DNA of 64,000 bases from Hyphomicrobiales bacterium (GTDB taxonomy: Bacteria > Pseudomonadota > Alphaproteobacteria > Rhizobiales > Beijerinckiaceae). How positions within the stretch are numbered: the stretch's first letter is position 1; each line of letters begins with the position of its first letter. A program made the position numbers and the translations under genes. The stretch is from assembly GCA_027483895.1 (NCBI GenBank), contig JAIXTP010000014.1:48878-112877 (forward strand), written 5' to 3'. This document shows, in pieces, positions 27,450 through 36,530 of the stretch. Below the pieces are notes generated by a model. That model had not been told where the DNA came from, did not search any database, and saw only the letters and a program-made list of their open reading frames with translations.

Positions 27450-29930
27450 TTACTCCGCGGCGACCCGCGGACGAATGCCGTCGGCGGGGAAGATGCAGGT
27501 GACGACCGTGCCCTCGCCGGGCGTGGAGCTGATCGAGACGCGGCCGCCGTGCAGTTCCACGAAGGAGCGCACGATGGAGAGGCCGAGGCCGAGGCCGCGA
27601 TGCCGCGTGCCGGCCGTATGCGTCTCGAACCGGTCGAAGATCCGGTCCATGATTTCGGGCGGGATGCCCCGCCCTTCGTCGGCGACGGTCAGCACCACGG
27701 CATCGTCCGTGCGCTCGGCCGAGACGCGGATGGTCTGTCCCGCTTGCGAGAAGCCCGCCGCGTTCGACAGCAGATTGAAGATGATCTGGCGCAGGCGCTT
27801 GGGGTCGGCCCTGAAGGTGCCGATCGCCTCGGGCGCGTCGATGACGAGCGCCAGCCGCTGTTCGGCCAGCCGGTCCTGCAGGCCTTCCGCCGCGGCGGCG
27901 ATCGTCCGGCCGATCTCGACCTCTTCCGGTTCCAGCGCGATGTCGCCCGTATCGATCGAGGCGAGATCGAGAATGTCGTCGATCAGCGCCAGCACCGCGT
28001 TCGAGGACCGCATGATGTGGCCCGCATATTCCGACTGCTTGGCATTGAGCGGCCCGATCACCTCGTCCGCGATCATCTGCGTGAAGCCGATCACGTTCGT
28101 GAGCGGCGAGCGCAGCTGGTAGGACACGTGGTGCACGAAGTTGTCGCGCAGCGCGCCCGCCTGCTCCAGCGCTTCGTTGCGCTCCTTCAGCGCGCGTTCG
28201 GCCGCGACGCCTGCGGTGGCGTCGACGAAGGTGAGCAGCGTCGAGCCGTCGGGCAGCGGCGCGCCGGTGCAGTCCAACACCGTGCCGTCATAACGCTGCA
28301 TGCGGACCGTGATCCCCTCGCGGTCCTCGCCGAGCCCGGTAACCATGCCGCGGACGGCGGCCCACGCCGCCTCGTCGGCATAGAGCGCGTTGGCGCGCAG
28401 GATGAAGGCGTCGACATGCGGGTGCTCGGCGAGCTTGTTCGCATCGAGGCTCCAAAGCTGCGCGAACGCCGGATTGTGGAGGGCGAGGCGCCCGTCGGTG
28501 CCGAACACCGCCACGCCTTCGGTCAGCGTTTCGAGCGTCTCGCTCTGCACCTTCATGGCCGACATGAAGCGCGTTTCGAGATGCAGCCGCTCCGTGAGGT
28601 CGTCGAAGAGATAGGTGACGCCGCCGCGCGGATCGGGGTTCGCCACCACGCGGAGCGTGCGGCCGTCGGGCAGGTGCCAGACGGTCTCCTGCGTCTCGAT
28701 CGAGCGATAGGCTTCGAGCCGCTGCGCCTTCCACGCGCGATAATCGCTCTGCTCCGGCAGGCGACGTGCCGCCCGCAGGCGGTCGAGGATCTCCGGATCG
28801 GTCGGGCGCGAGTCGATGAAGGTCTGGTCGAGCTGGAAGAGCCTCCGATAGGCCGCGTTGCAGAAGACGAGCCGCATCCCGTCGTCGAACATCGCCACCG
28901 CGGTCGGCAGCTGGTCGAGCGTGCGCAGCTGCGCGTCCATCTGGCGCTGCAGGTCGTTGCGCACGGCCTCGGCCTCGGACACGTCGACGGCGAAGCCCGT
29001 GCTGCCGTGCTCGCCCGCGATCTCGGCGGCGTCCACCATCCTGCGTTCGCCCGCGAAGATGGCGGGGGTGCGCGCGCGCCACGCGCCGTGCAGCGCGCGC
29101 CGGCGGAAGGCCTCCTGCCGCACCGCGCTGTCGAGGAATTCGAGCACGCGCTCGACCGCATCGGCGCCGTGCTTCGCCTCCACCGCCGCCGCATAGGCCG
29201 CGTTGACGAAGGTGAGGCGTCCCGCGCGGTCGCGTTGCCAGATCGGATGCGGGATCGCGTCCAGCGCCTCCCGGATCGCGTCGCGTTCGAGGGCGGTGGT
29301 GGCCGCTTCCTCGCGCAGGCGGACGGTTTCGAGCCTCTCGCCGGTGATTTCGCGCAGACGCATCACCGCGCGGCCGAGAACCGGCCGCCCTTCGGCTTCG
29401 AGCACGCGGCCGTCATGCGGCCAGAGCGTCATGCGGAAGGTCGTTCCGTTCGCCCGAAGATCCGCCACGGCGCGTTCGAGCGCAGTGGCCGGTTCCGGAG
29501 GCAGCCAAGCGGAAAAGCGCAGCGCCGACGAGAGGTCGCCGCCGATCAGCTCGCCGTCGCCCGACACCTCGGTATGCCCCGAAGGACCGCCCCAGGTCAC
29601 GATCAGCAGGGGTTCGCTGCGCAGCAGAACCTGTGCCCGGTCCAGCCGGTCCCTCAGTTCCGCATTCTCCGCGGCCAGCTCGTCCTGCCGCCGCAACGCG
29701 CTCCGGCGCTGGCTCAGATGCAGGAGCGAGGTCGCGGCCGTGAACAATGCGAGCCCCGCGGCCACGGCCAAGGCGGCGGTCGATGTCGTCGCGGAGGGCA
29801 GGAAGAGGAGCGGATCCGCGGCGCCTGCGGGCGTCGCCGCAAAGGCGGCCAAAGGCAGGGTGCCCGTCGCGCGGAGCGATCGGAAGGTCCGTGCGGGCAC
29901 GGCAGGACGATCGCGCGTCGACTTCGCCAT
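27450..29930 (-). CDS. divL: DivL-like PAS-domain pseudo-histidine kinase (Tyr in place of phospho-His)
   Basis: An 826-residue membrane sensor: one hydrophobic segment near residues 45-70, several PAS-like modules (for example PIWQRDRAGRLTFVNAAY, FDDGMRLVFCNAAYRRLF, VFGTDGRLALHNPAFAQLW), then a DHp and an ATPase domain. The H-box reads NFVHHVSYQLRSPLTNVIGF, with Tyr (codon at 28119-28121) where kinases have the phospho-acceptor His. This substitution is the hallmark of Caulobacter DivL, which binds DivK and steers the CckA-CtrA cell-cycle relay. The ATPase boxes NLLSNAAGF, ADEGRGIPPE and GLGLGLSIV are intact. I start at the ATG at 29930 because GGGGGAGGC precedes it; an upstream TTG/ATG lacks such a site. 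It heads the tsaE-murU-addBA run. Confidence 0.85.
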   Translation of the reverse strand: MAKSTRDRPAVPARTFRSLRATGTLPLAAFAATPAGAADPLLFLPSATTSTAALAVAAGLALFTAATSLLHLSQRRSALRRQDELAAENAELRDRLDRAQVLLRSEPLLIVTWGGPSGHTEVSGDGELIGGDLSSALRFSAWLPPEPATALERAVADLRANGTTFRMTLWPHDGRVLEAEGRPVLGRAVMRLREITGERLETVRLREEAATTALERDAIREALDAIPHPIWQRDRAGRLTFVNAAYAAAVEAKHGADAVERVLEFLDSAVRQEAFRRRALHGAWRARTPAIFAGERRMVDAAEIAGEHGSTGFAVDVSEAEAVRNDLQRQMDAQLRTLDQLPTAVAMFDDGMRLVFCNAAYRRLFQLDQTFIDSRPTDPEILDRLRAARRLPEQSDYRAWKAQRLEAYRSIETQETVWHLPDGRTLRVVANPDPRGGVTYLFDDLTERLHLETRFMSAMKVQSETLETLTEGVAVFGTDGRLALHNPAFAQLWSLDANKLAEHPHVDAFILRANALYADEAAWAAVRGMVTGLGEDREGITVRMQRYDGTVLDCTGAPLPDGSTLLTFVDATAGVAAERALKERNEALEQAGALRDNFVHHVSYQLRSPLTNVIGFTQMIADEVIGPLNAKQSEYAGHIMRSSNAVLALIDDILDLASIDTGDIALEPEEVEIGRTIAAAAEGLQDRLAEQRLALVIDAPEAIGTFRADPKRLRQIIFNLLSNAAGFSQAGQTIRVSAERTDDAVVLTVADEGRGIPPEIMDRIFDRFETHTAGTRHRGLGLGLSIVRSFVELHGGRVSISSTPGEGTVVTCIFPADGIRPRVAAE

Positions 29931-30040
29931 GCCTCCCCCGTCCATCTCCCGAATCAGTCGGACTGTAACCTCCAGAGGAGTCACGCCGGAAGGGGGTTAA
30001 GTTCCGGTTGAGGGGCGGTGCCGCCGGCGGCGATCCCGCA

Positions 30041-30073
30041 AAAGAAAAACGGCCGGGGCGAGCCCGGCCGTTT
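30041..30073 (-). terminator. Strong intrinsic terminator after ahcY
   Basis: On the minus strand AAACGGCCGGG (30073-30063) and CCCGGCCGTTT (30057-30047) form a perfect 11-base stem with a five-base loop. It is followed by TTCTTTTGC, giving a T-rich tract. It separates ahcY from divL. Confidence 0.85.
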
Positions 30074-30102
30074 CGGAGGTCGGCGATGCGGAACGCGGCC
30101 GC

Positions 30103-31509
30103 TCAGTAGCGGTAATGTTCCGGCTTGAAGGGGCCCGCGGCGGGCACCTGGAGATAGTCGGACTGCTTGTCGCTCAGCACCGTCAGCTTCACGCCGATCT
30201 TTTCGAGATGCAGCGCGGCGACCTTCTCGTCGAGATGCTTCGGCAGCGTATAGACCTTCTTGTCGTACTGGCCCTGCTTCGTCCAAAGCTCGATCTGCGC
30301 GAGCGTCTGGTTGGTGAAGGACGCCGACATCACGAAGGACGGGTGGCCCGTGGCGTTGCCGAGGTTCACGAGACGGCCTTCCGACAGCACGATGATGCGC
30401 TTGCCGTCCGGGAATTCGACCTCGTCGACCTGCGGCTTCACGTTGTGCCACTTGAAGTTCTTCAGCGCGCCGATCTGGATCTCGCTGTCGAAGTGGCCGA
30501 TGTTGCAGACGATCGCGCGGTCCTTCATGGCCCGCATGTGGTCGACCGTGATCACGTCGACATTGCCCGTCGCCGTCACGAAGATGTCCGCGCGGGGGGC
30601 CGCGTCTTCCATCGTGGTGACCTCGTAGCCCTCCATCGCCGCCTGCAGTGCGCAGATCGGATCGATTTCGGAGACCATCACGCGGCAGCCCGCGTTGCGC
30701 AGCGAGGCGGCCGAGCCCTTGCCCACGTCGCCGAAGCCCGCGACCATGGCGACCTTGCCCGCCATCATCACGTCGGTGCCGCGGCGGATGCCGTCGACGA
30801 GCGATTCACGGCAGCCGTAGAGATTGTCGAACTTCGACTTGGTGACGCTGTCGTTCACGTTGATCGCGGGGAAGAGGAGCTTGCCCTCCTTCTGCATCTG
30901 GTAGAGGCGATGCACGCCCGTCGTGGTCTCTTCGGTCACGCCCTTGATGGCGGCGCCGTTGCGGCCGTACCAGCCGGGGTTCGATTTCAGGCGCTTCTTG
31001 ATCGAGGCGAAGAGGATTTCCTCTTCCTCATTGGTCGCGCCTTCGAGGAAGGCGACGTCGCCGGCTTCGGCGCGCATGCCGAGATGGATCAGCAGGGTCG
31101 CGTCGCCGCCGTCGTCGAGGATCATGTTCGGCGTGCCGCCGTCGGCCCATTCGAAGATCCGGTGGGTGTAGTCCCAGTAATCTTCGAGGCTCTCGCCCTT
31201 GATGGCGAAGACGGGCGTGCCCGCCGCCGCGATCGCGGCCGCGGCGTGGTCCTGCGTCGAGTAGATGTTGCACGAGGCCCAGCGGACGTCCGCGCCGAGT
31301 GCCTTCAGCGTCTCGATCAGCACGGCGGTCTGGATGGTCATGTGAAGGGAGCCCGCGATGCGCGCGCCCTTCAGCGGCTGCGCGGGGCCGTATTCGGCGC
31401 GCGTCGCCATGAGGCCGGGCATTTCCGTCTCGGCGATCGCGATCTCCTTGCGGCCCCACTCGGCCAGTCCGATGTCGGCGACGCGGTAGTCGTTGAAATG
31501 ATGGCTCAT
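30103..31509 (-). CDS. ahcY: Adenosylhomocysteinase (AhcY, SAH hydrolase)
   Basis: A 468-residue NAD-dependent enzyme that splits S-adenosylhomocysteine to adenosine and homocysteine, keeping methylation reactions running. Conserved stretches: [53 protein letters not shown] and the NAD Rossmann loop [16 protein letters not shown]. It ends FKPEHYRY, the standard C-terminus whose Lys and Tyr reach the partner subunit's cofactor. It is monocistronic, with a strong terminator downstream and a near-perfect AT-rich palindrome upstream that may be its operator. Confidence 0.98.
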   Translation of the reverse strand: MSHHFNDYRVADIGLAEWGRKEIAIAETEMPGLMATRAEYGPAQPLKGARIAGSLHMTIQTAVLIETLKALGADVRWASCNIYSTQDHAAAAIAAAGTPVFAIKGESLEDYWDYTHRIFEWADGGTPNMILDDGGDATLLIHLGMRAEAGDVAFLEGATNEEEEILFASIKKRLKSNPGWYGRNGAAIKGVTEETTTGVHRLYQMQKEGKLLFPAINVNDSVTKSKFDNLYGCRESLVDGIRRGTDVMMAGKVAMVAGFGDVGKGSAASLRNAGCRVMVSEIDPICALQAAMEGYEVTTMEDAAPRADIFVTATGNVDVITVDHMRAMKDRAIVCNIGHFDSEIQIGALKNFKWHNVKPQVDEVEFPDGKRIIVLSEGRLVNLGNATGHPSFVMSASFTNQTLAQIELWTKQGQYDKKVYTLPKHLDEKVAALHLEKIGVKLTVLSDKQSDYLQVPAAGPFKPEHYRY

Positions 31510-31602
31510 GGGTTCTCCGGCGGCGGAAGGCGGGCAAGCGGAAACGGCCCGCGGAAAAGGGTACGCCGCCTGATAGCAGGGCTTCGGCCGGGACGCAATA
31601 AA

Positions 31603-31624
31603 GATATAAAGAAGTCTTTATGTC
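31603..31624. promoter_or_regulatory. AT-rich palindrome upstream of ahcY, candidate operator
   Basis: ATAAAGA, AG, TCTTTAT (31606-31621) is a perfect palindrome, extended on both sides by GA/TC to ten-base half-sites with one mismatch. A second ATAAAGA copy lies just before it at 31599-31605. It is about 95-120 bases upstream of the ahcY ATG in an otherwise GC-rich gap. ArsR-type SAH-sensing repressors (SahR) control ahcY in many Proteobacteria; this site could serve such a regulator, but I have not verified the consensus. Confidence 0.45.
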
Positions 31625-31669
31625 TTGTCCTGAGGGCTACGTGCCCTAGGAGTTCGTGGACACCGTCCC

Positions 31670-31771
31670 CGTCATTGCGAGCGAAGCGAAGCAATCCAGT
31701 GAACGCCGGCCATGGAGCGCAATACCCGGCATTCACTGGATTGCTTCGTCGCTGCGCTCCTCGCAATGACG
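31670..31771. repeat. Dispersed palindromic repeat, family A, copy A4
   Basis: 102 bases with intact CGTCATTGCGAG / CTCGCAATGACG ends and GAAGCAATCCAGTG / CACTGGATTGCTTC inside. It lies in the 328-base gap between the ptsH stop and the ahcY start; the rest of that gap holds the candidate ahcY operator and no gene. Confidence 0.9.
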
Positions 31772-31838
31772 GCACAGCGGAGCCGACGCCCGGGCGGCCT
31801 TGCCGGCCGGGGTCACAAGGCGTTCCTTCGAGAAAGGC

Positions 31839-32162
31839 CTACTCTTCTTCGCCGAAGCGGTCCGCAACCAGCGTGGTGATCGCGTCCATGGCCTGCTCGG
31901 CCTCGGGGCCGCGGGCGGTCACCGTGATCGTGGTGCCGATCCCGGCGCCGAGCGTCAGGATGCCCATGATCGACGTGCCGCCGACCGTCTCGCCGCAGCG
32001 GGTCACCGTGATCTCGGCGTCGAAGCCTTCGGCGGTCTGCACGAATTTGGCGGTCGCGCGGGCGTGGAGGCCCTTCTTGTTCACGATGGGCAGGTCGCGG
32101 ACGAGCGCGCCTTCCGGCACGGGAGCAGGGGGGCAGGGAGCGTCCAAGGATCCGGCTTCCAC
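31839..32162 (-). CDS. ptsH: Phosphocarrier protein HPr (PTS)
   Basis: A 107-residue HPr. The phospho-histidine is in NKKGLHARATAKF (His33 from this start) and the regulatory serine phosphorylated by HprK is in GGTSIMGILTLG (Ser64). A non-standard N-terminal extension of about 18 Pro/Ala-rich residues precedes the domain. I start it at the GTG at 32162, two bases after the EIIA stop, with GGGAAAG upstream. There is no sugar permease nearby: this HPr belongs to a regulatory phosphorelay with EIIA and HprK. Confidence 0.93.
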   Translation of the reverse strand: MEAGSLDAPCPPAPVPEGALVRDLPIVNKKGLHARATAKFVQTAEGFDAEITVTRCGETVGGTSIMGILTLGAGIGTTITVTARGPEAEQAMDAITTLVADRFGEEE

Positions 32163-32164
32163 GC

Positions 32165-32572
32165 TTACTTTCCCGCGAGCACCCGGCTCGCGACATTGAT
32201 GTATTTGCGGCCCGCATCCTGCGCCTGCGTCACCGCCTTGTCGAGATCGCAGCACTCGTCGACGCGGGCGCTGGCGAGCTTGATCAGCATCGGCAGGTTG
32301 ATTCCGGCGACCACTTCCGTGCGCGCGCCGTTCATCACCGAGATGGCGAGGTTGGACGGCGTGCCGCCGAACATGTCCGTGAGGATCACCACGCCCGAGC
32401 CGGTGTCGACACGGTGAACGGCTTCGAGAATGTCCCGGCGCCGCTGCTCCATGTCGTCTTCCGGCCCGATGGTGATCGTCTCGACCTGCTTCTGAGGTCC
32501 GACCACATGCTCAAGGGCCGCCCGGAACTCCACGGCGAGCTTGCCGTGCGTCACGAGCACCATTCCGATCAT
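32165..32572 (-). CDS. PTS system mannose-type EIIA component (regulatory)
   Basis: A 135-residue EIIA-Man domain protein beginning MIGMVLVTHGKLA, where His9 is the phosphorylation site, and containing VVILTDMFGGTPSN, a family signature. The ATG at 32572 is preceded by GGAG at good distance; a TTG directly upstream is also in frame. In alphaproteobacteria this protein is encoded beside HprK and ChvG/ChvI without EIIB/C partners and acts as a regulator rather than a transporter part. The 82-base leader before it contains two hairpins and a possible promoter. Confidence 0.92.
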   Translation of the reverse strand: MIGMVLVTHGKLAVEFRAALEHVVGPQKQVETITIGPEDDMEQRRRDILEAVHRVDTGSGVVILTDMFGGTPSNLAISVMNGARTEVVAGINLPMLIKLASARVDECCDLDKAVTQAQDAGRKYINVASRVLAGK

Positions 32573-32611
32573 CAAGCCTACTCCGGCACGCCCGTCGGAC
32601 GCGGGCGTCGC

Positions 32612-32639
32612 ATTTTGTGCACTGCGAGGCGAAGTGCAA
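32612..32639 (-). promoter_or_regulatory. Candidate sigma-70-type promoter for EIIA-ptsH, with overlapping palindrome
   Basis: On the minus strand TTGCAC (32639-32634) and CAAAAT (32617-32612) are separated by 16 bases, four of six matches to each consensus box. The palindrome TGCACT / AGTGCA (32618-32623, 32633-32638) spans the spacer, and another inverted repeat ACGCCCG / CGGGCGT lies at 32588-32608. This could give EIIA-ptsH expression independent of chvG-hprK. Confidence 0.35.
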
Positions 32640-32657
32640 GCGACTTTCGGTGGCAGA

Positions 32658-33110
32658 TCATCGCTTCGGGCCCGTCGACCACGATCCGAGACCCAGACTC
32701 CCGAGCACGCGGTCGTCGTCGTCGGGCCGGCAGACGACGCGCGGAAGCACGATCCCGCCGAGCTCGGCCTCCGTGTCCTCGTCCTGCGGAAGCCGCGGCG
32801 GATCCGTTTTCGAAAGGTCCACGAGGAGCCGAAGCACCGCGCCGCCTTCGAAAGGCGCCGCGGCGAGGCCGAGACCGCGGATTTCGATCAGCCCCTGCAC
32901 CGCTTCGTGCGGCCTCGCCAAGAGGCGGCCGTTCGTCCGGTCCAGAAGAACGCGGTCATCGGCCACGAGCCGCGCGAACCATCCGCGTGCGCGGGCTGCG
33001 TCGATCAGTCGCCGCGCCATCGACGATTTGCCCGCGCCGGACGGGCCGCGGATCAGCACGCCCGCCTCGCCGATCACCACGCAGCTCGCATGGATGCGGG
33101 TGGTGCTCAT
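32658..33110 (-). CDS. hprK: HPr kinase/phosphorylase (short alphaproteobacterial HprK)
   Basis: A 150-residue protein containing only the P-loop catalytic domain: Walker A IRGPSGAGKSSMA at about residues 21-33, then LVADDRVLLDRTNG, GLIEIRGLG (the HprK signature) and a C-terminal VCRPDDDDRVLG. Gram-positive HprK has an extra N-terminal domain absent here; the short form is normal in alphaproteobacteria. It phosphorylates the serine of HPr. Its ATG overlaps the chvG stop by four bases, linking sensor kinase and PTS regulation. Confidence 0.93.
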   Translation of the reverse strand: MSTTRIHASCVVIGEAGVLIRGPSGAGKSSMARRLIDAARARGWFARLVADDRVLLDRTNGRLLARPHEAVQGLIEIRGLGLAAAPFEGGAVLRLLVDLSKTDPPRLPQDEDTEAELGGIVLPRVVCRPDDDDRVLGSLGLGSWSTGPKR

Positions 33111-34873
33111 CGTGCCGCCGGGATGCGCACGGTGAAGCGCGCGCCGATGCGCTCGGGCTCGCCGTCCGCGAGCGCGGGGCCGAGCCGGTTTTCCGCCCGG
33201 ATCGTGCCGCGATGAGCATGCACGATCTGGCGGGAAATGGAGAGGCCGAGACCGGAATTCTGCCCGAAGCCCTGTTCCGGCCGGTCCGTGTAGAAGCGCT
33301 CGAAGATCCGCTCCAGCGCATGCGGCGGAATTCCCGGGCCGTCGTCCTCCACCGTCACTTCGACGATCGGGCCGCGCCGGTTGAGCAGCACACGGACCTC
33401 GCCCTGCGGCTCCGAGAAGGAGCGCGCATTGTCGATCAGATTGTTGATCACCTGCCCGAGCCGCGATTCATGGCCGAGCACGAAGAAGGTCTCGGGCGCC
33501 GCCGGGCCGGGCGAGATCTCGACCCGGATGCGCGCCTGATCGGGATGAACCTCGTTGGCGATGGCGGTCACGGTCTCGATCAGCCGCCGCATGTCCACCG
33601 GCTCCGCTTCGGCGCGGGCGAGTTCGGCATCGAGCCGCGAGGCGTCCGAAATGTCGCTGATCAGCCGGTCGAGCCGGCGCACGTCATGCTGGATCACGGC
33701 CAGAAGCCGCGCCCGCGAATCCTCGTTCCGCGCCAGCGGCAGCGTCTCCACGGCGCTGCGGAGCGAGGTGAGGGGGTTCTTCAGCTCATGCGCCACGTCC
33801 GCCGCGAAGCTCTCGATCGCGTCGATCCGGTCGTAGAGCGCGCGGGTCATGTCCCGCAGCGAGCCGGAAAGATGGCCGATCTCGTCCGAGCGGTCGGTGA
33901 AGTCCGGGATTTCCTCGCGGACGCGCGTGCCGCGCCGAACCCGGTCGGCGGCCGCGGACAGTCGCCGCATGGGCCCCGCGATGGAGCCCGCGAAGGCGGC
34001 CGAGACCACCAGCATCACGCCCGCCGCGATGAGGAAGACGCGCAGGATCGCCATGCGCTCCGCCGCGATCGTCGCGTCGATGTCGCCGCCCTGCGTGGAC
34101 AACAGCAACGCCCCGCGCACGGCACGGAACCGCTGCACCGGCACCGCGACGGAGACGATCGTCTCCCCGCGCGCATTCACGCGGACGGTGCTGGAGGGCT
34201 GCCCGTTCAGGGCCCGCAGCACTTCCGGAAGATTGCGGGCGTTCGTGGCGCCGAGCTCTTCCGTCAGCGCCGTCTCGGTCCGGCCGAAGCGCCGTTTCAC
34301 CGTGTTCCAGGTCCGCTCGATCAGCGTGTCCGCCTCGATCGCGGGCGGCGGCAATTCGAAGCGGATGATGTCGCCCGCCCGATAGAGCGAGCGCGAATCC
34401 AGCACCAGCGAGCCTTCGCGGTCGTAGATCCGCGCGCGGGTCCGCGTCGGCGTCACGAGCCGGCGCAGGAGGGGGGCGACCCGTTCCGGATTGATCGAGA
34501 ATTCGAGGATGCTGTCTTCCATCGCCCCGGCGCTCTCGCCGGCCTGCAGCTGCAGGAGCTTGTCGGGGTCGATGGTGATGCTGTCCGTCTCGACCGTGGC
34601 GGAGGCGGCGATGGCGCCCGCGATGATCTCGCCCTGCGTGAGCAGGCTCTGCACGCGGGCGTCGATCAGGCCCTCGCGGAACTGGTTGAGATAGAGAAAG
34701 GCGAGAAACAGCGCGAAGAGGCCCGCGAGGTTCAGCACCACGATGCGGCGCACGAGGCTCGAAGCCGCGCGCGTGGCGACGAGCCTCAGCACCGGGCGCA
34801 GCCGGTCGCGCAGGCTGCGCCGGCGCCGCGCCGCCGCTTCCGCGTCCTGTCCCGTGCCGGCTTCCGTGGTCAT
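33107..34873 (-). CDS. chvG: Sensor histidine kinase ChvG (ExoS-type)
   Basis: A 588-residue membrane kinase. Order: basic N-terminus, membrane segment at about 42-65 (VVLNLAGLFALFLAFLYLNQ), periplasmic sensor domain to about residue 265, second membrane segment (VFLIAAGVMLVVSAAFAGS), HAMP, HisKA with phospho-His362 in ADVAHELKNPLTS, and ATPase with NLIDNARSF, EDDGPGIPPH and GLGLSISRQIV. ChvG/ChvI controls the acid, envelope and exopolysaccharide response in rhizobia, Agrobacterium and (as BvrS/BvrR) Brucella, in those species gated by the periplasmic ExoR protein. No exoR is in the window. Confidence 0.94.
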   Translation of the reverse strand: MTTEAGTGQDAEAAARRRRSLRDRLRPVLRLVATRAASSLVRRIVVLNLAGLFALFLAFLYLNQFREGLIDARVQSLLTQGEIIAGAIAASATVETDSITIDPDKLLQLQAGESAGAMEDSILEFSINPERVAPLLRRLVTPTRTRARIYDREGSLVLDSRSLYRAGDIIRFELPPPAIEADTLIERTWNTVKRRFGRTETALTEELGATNARNLPEVLRALNGQPSSTVRVNARGETIVSVAVPVQRFRAVRGALLLSTQGGDIDATIAAERMAILRVFLIAAGVMLVVSAAFAGSIAGPMRRLSAAADRVRRGTRVREEIPDFTDRSDEIGHLSGSLRDMTRALYDRIDAIESFAADVAHELKNPLTSLRSAVETLPLARNEDSRARLLAVIQHDVRRLDRLISDISDASRLDAELARAEAEPVDMRRLIETVTAIANEVHPDQARIRVEISPGPAAPETFFVLGHESRLGQVINNLIDNARSFSEPQGEVRVLLNRRGPIVEVTVEDDGPGIPPHALERIFERFYTDRPEQGFGQNSGLGLSISRQIVHAHRGTIRAENRLGPALADGEPERIGARFTVRIPAAR

Positions 34874-34898
34874 CTCGCGTCGCGCCCGTCGGCGCCGT

Positions 34899-35597
34899 TC
34901 ATGCTTCCTTGAAGCGGTAGCCGACGCCGTACAGCGTTTCGATCATTTCGAAGTCGTCGTCCACCGCCTTGAACTTCTTTCTCAGCCGCTTGATGTGGCT
35001 GTCGATGGTGCGGTCGTCGACATAGACCTGATCGTCATAGGCCGCATCCATCAGGGCGTTGCGGCTCTTCACCACGCCGGGCCGCGAGGCCAGCGCCTGC
35101 AGGATCAGGAATTCGGTGACGGTCAGCGTCACCTGCAGGCCCTTCCAGGTGCAGGCATGCCGTTCGGGATCCATCACGAGCTGCCCGCGCTCGAGCACGC
35201 GCGCATCGCCTTCCTTCACGGCGGTCGGCTCGCGGTTGCCCGCGCGGCGCAGCACCGCCTTCACGCGCTCCACCAGCAGGCGCTGCGAGAACGGCTTTCG
35301 GATGAAGTCGTCGGCGCCCATCTTCAGGCCGAACAGCTCGTCGATCTCCTCGTCCTTGGACGTCAGGAAGATCACGGGCAGATCGGATTTCTGCCGCAGC
35401 CGGCGCAGAAGCTCCATCCCGTCCATGCGCGGCATCTTGATGTCGAAGATGGCGAGGTCGGGCGGGGACTGCTTCAGCCCGTCCAGCGCGGAGGCGCCGT
35501 CCGTGTAGGTCTGCACGCGATAGCCTTCGTTCTCGAGAGCGATCGAGACGGAGGTGAGGATATTGCGGTCGTCGTCGACGAGGGCGATGGTCGGCAT
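34899..35597 (-). CDS. chvI: Response regulator ChvI (OmpR/PhoB family)
   Basis: A 232-residue two-domain regulator. The receiver domain starts [16 protein letters not shown], has the phospho-acceptor Asp52 in [13 protein letters not shown] and the conserved Lys in [10 protein letters not shown]. The C-terminal winged helix is OmpR-like: [37 protein letters not shown] and a final TLYGVGYRF. The gene precedes chvG by 25 bases. The frame is open further upstream into the opposite-strand HugZ-like gene, but ATG 35597 is the conserved start. Confidence 0.96.
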   Translation of the reverse strand: MPTIALVDDDRNILTSVSIALENEGYRVQTYTDGASALDGLKQSPPDLAIFDIKMPRMDGMELLRRLRQKSDLPVIFLTSKDEEIDELFGLKMGADDFIRKPFSQRLLVERVKAVLRRAGNREPTAVKEGDARVLERGQLVMDPERHACTWKGLQVTLTVTEFLILQALASRPGVVKSRNALMDAAYDDQVYVDDRTIDSHIKRLRKKFKAVDDDFEMIETLYGVGYRFKEA

Positions 35598-35753
35598 GGG
35601 TCTCTCGTGCTCAAGCGCGGCCTGTGCCACAGATACCCCGCCATGCTGGAACGAAGCGAGGCCGAATTGTGGCGTCGTTCCTTTCCTGAGGCGCAACAAC
35701 GCGGTAGCCGTCCGGTTCCCGGGGCGGCGGATCGAATTTTCAGGAGCTCGCGC

Positions 35754-36530
35754 GTGAATCAGCCCGTTGACCCGATCCGCCCGACCGACGACGAGGGCCT
35801 CCGGCTGGCCGAAAGGCTGCTGCGCGGCGCCCGCCGGGGCGCGCTGGGCACGCTGGAGCCGGGCGGCCATCCGTTCGTCAGTCTGGTGAGCCTCGCGACG
35901 GACGTCGACGGCACGCCCCTCATTCTCGTCTCGCGCCTCTCGCATCACACCGCGCACCTCTCCGGCGACCCGCGCTGCTCGTTGCTCGTCGGCGAAAGCG
36001 GCAAGGGCGATCCTCTCGCCCATCCCCGCCTCACGCTCACCTGCCGCGCGGTGCCGATCGAACGCGAGAGCGAACGCGGTCTTCGCGCGCGACGGCGCTT
36101 CCTCGCCCGCCAGCCCAAGGCCGCGCTTTATGTCGACTTCCCCGATTTCGGCTTCTTCGCACTCGAGATCGAGCGCGGCAGCCTCAACGGCGGTTTCGGC
36201 AAGGCCTATCGTCTCGAGCGGGCCGACCTCGTGCTCGATCTCGCGGGCGCGGAGGAGCTTCTCGCGGTCGAGGAAAGCGCCGTAGAGCACATGAACGCCG
36301 ACCATGCGGGCTCCGCGGCGCTCTATGCCGAAAAGCTGCTCGGTCTTCCCGCCGGACGGTGGACGATCACCGGAATCGATCCGGCGGGCTGCGATCTCGC
36401 CTCCGGCGAAAGGACGGGCCGTCTGCCCTTCGACGGACGCGTCGCCTCCGCCGAAGGTCTGAGGCGCGCCCTGCACGACCTCGCCGTCCGGGCGCGAACC
36501 ACCGGCGACGGGACCGTTTCAAACGATTGA
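35754..36530 (+). CDS. HugZ-like pyridoxamine-phosphate-oxidase-fold protein with DUF2470 domain
   Basis: About 258 residues. Residues ~15-150 form the flavin/haem-binding split barrel ([40 protein letters not shown]); residues ~170-250 are DUF2470, with [16 protein letters not shown]. This two-domain layout is that of HugZ/HutZ, implicated in haem iron use. I choose the GTG at 35754 because AGGAG lies seven bases upstream. It is divergent from chvI and 231 bases from pckA. The haem role is family inference; no haem transporter is near. Confidence 0.82.
   Translation: MNQPVDPIRPTDDEGLRLAERLLRGARRGALGTLEPGGHPFVSLVSLATDVDGTPLILVSRLSHHTAHLSGDPRCSLLVGESGKGDPLAHPRLTLTCRAVPIERESERGLRARRRFLARQPKAALYVDFPDFGFFALEIERGSLNGGFGKAYRLERADLVLDLAGAEELLAVEESAVEHMNADHAGSAALYAEKLLGLPAGRWTITGIDPAGCDLASGERTGRLPFDGRVASAEGLRRALHDLAVRARTTGDGTVSND

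Noticed and set aside
25980..30011. Very long open frame (over 1300 codons) on the plus strand opposite divL and tsaE
   Set aside because: It is an antisense shadow of GC-rich genes. Its translation is rich in Arg, His, Asp and Ala without any recognisable domain, while the minus strand encodes complete conserved proteins.
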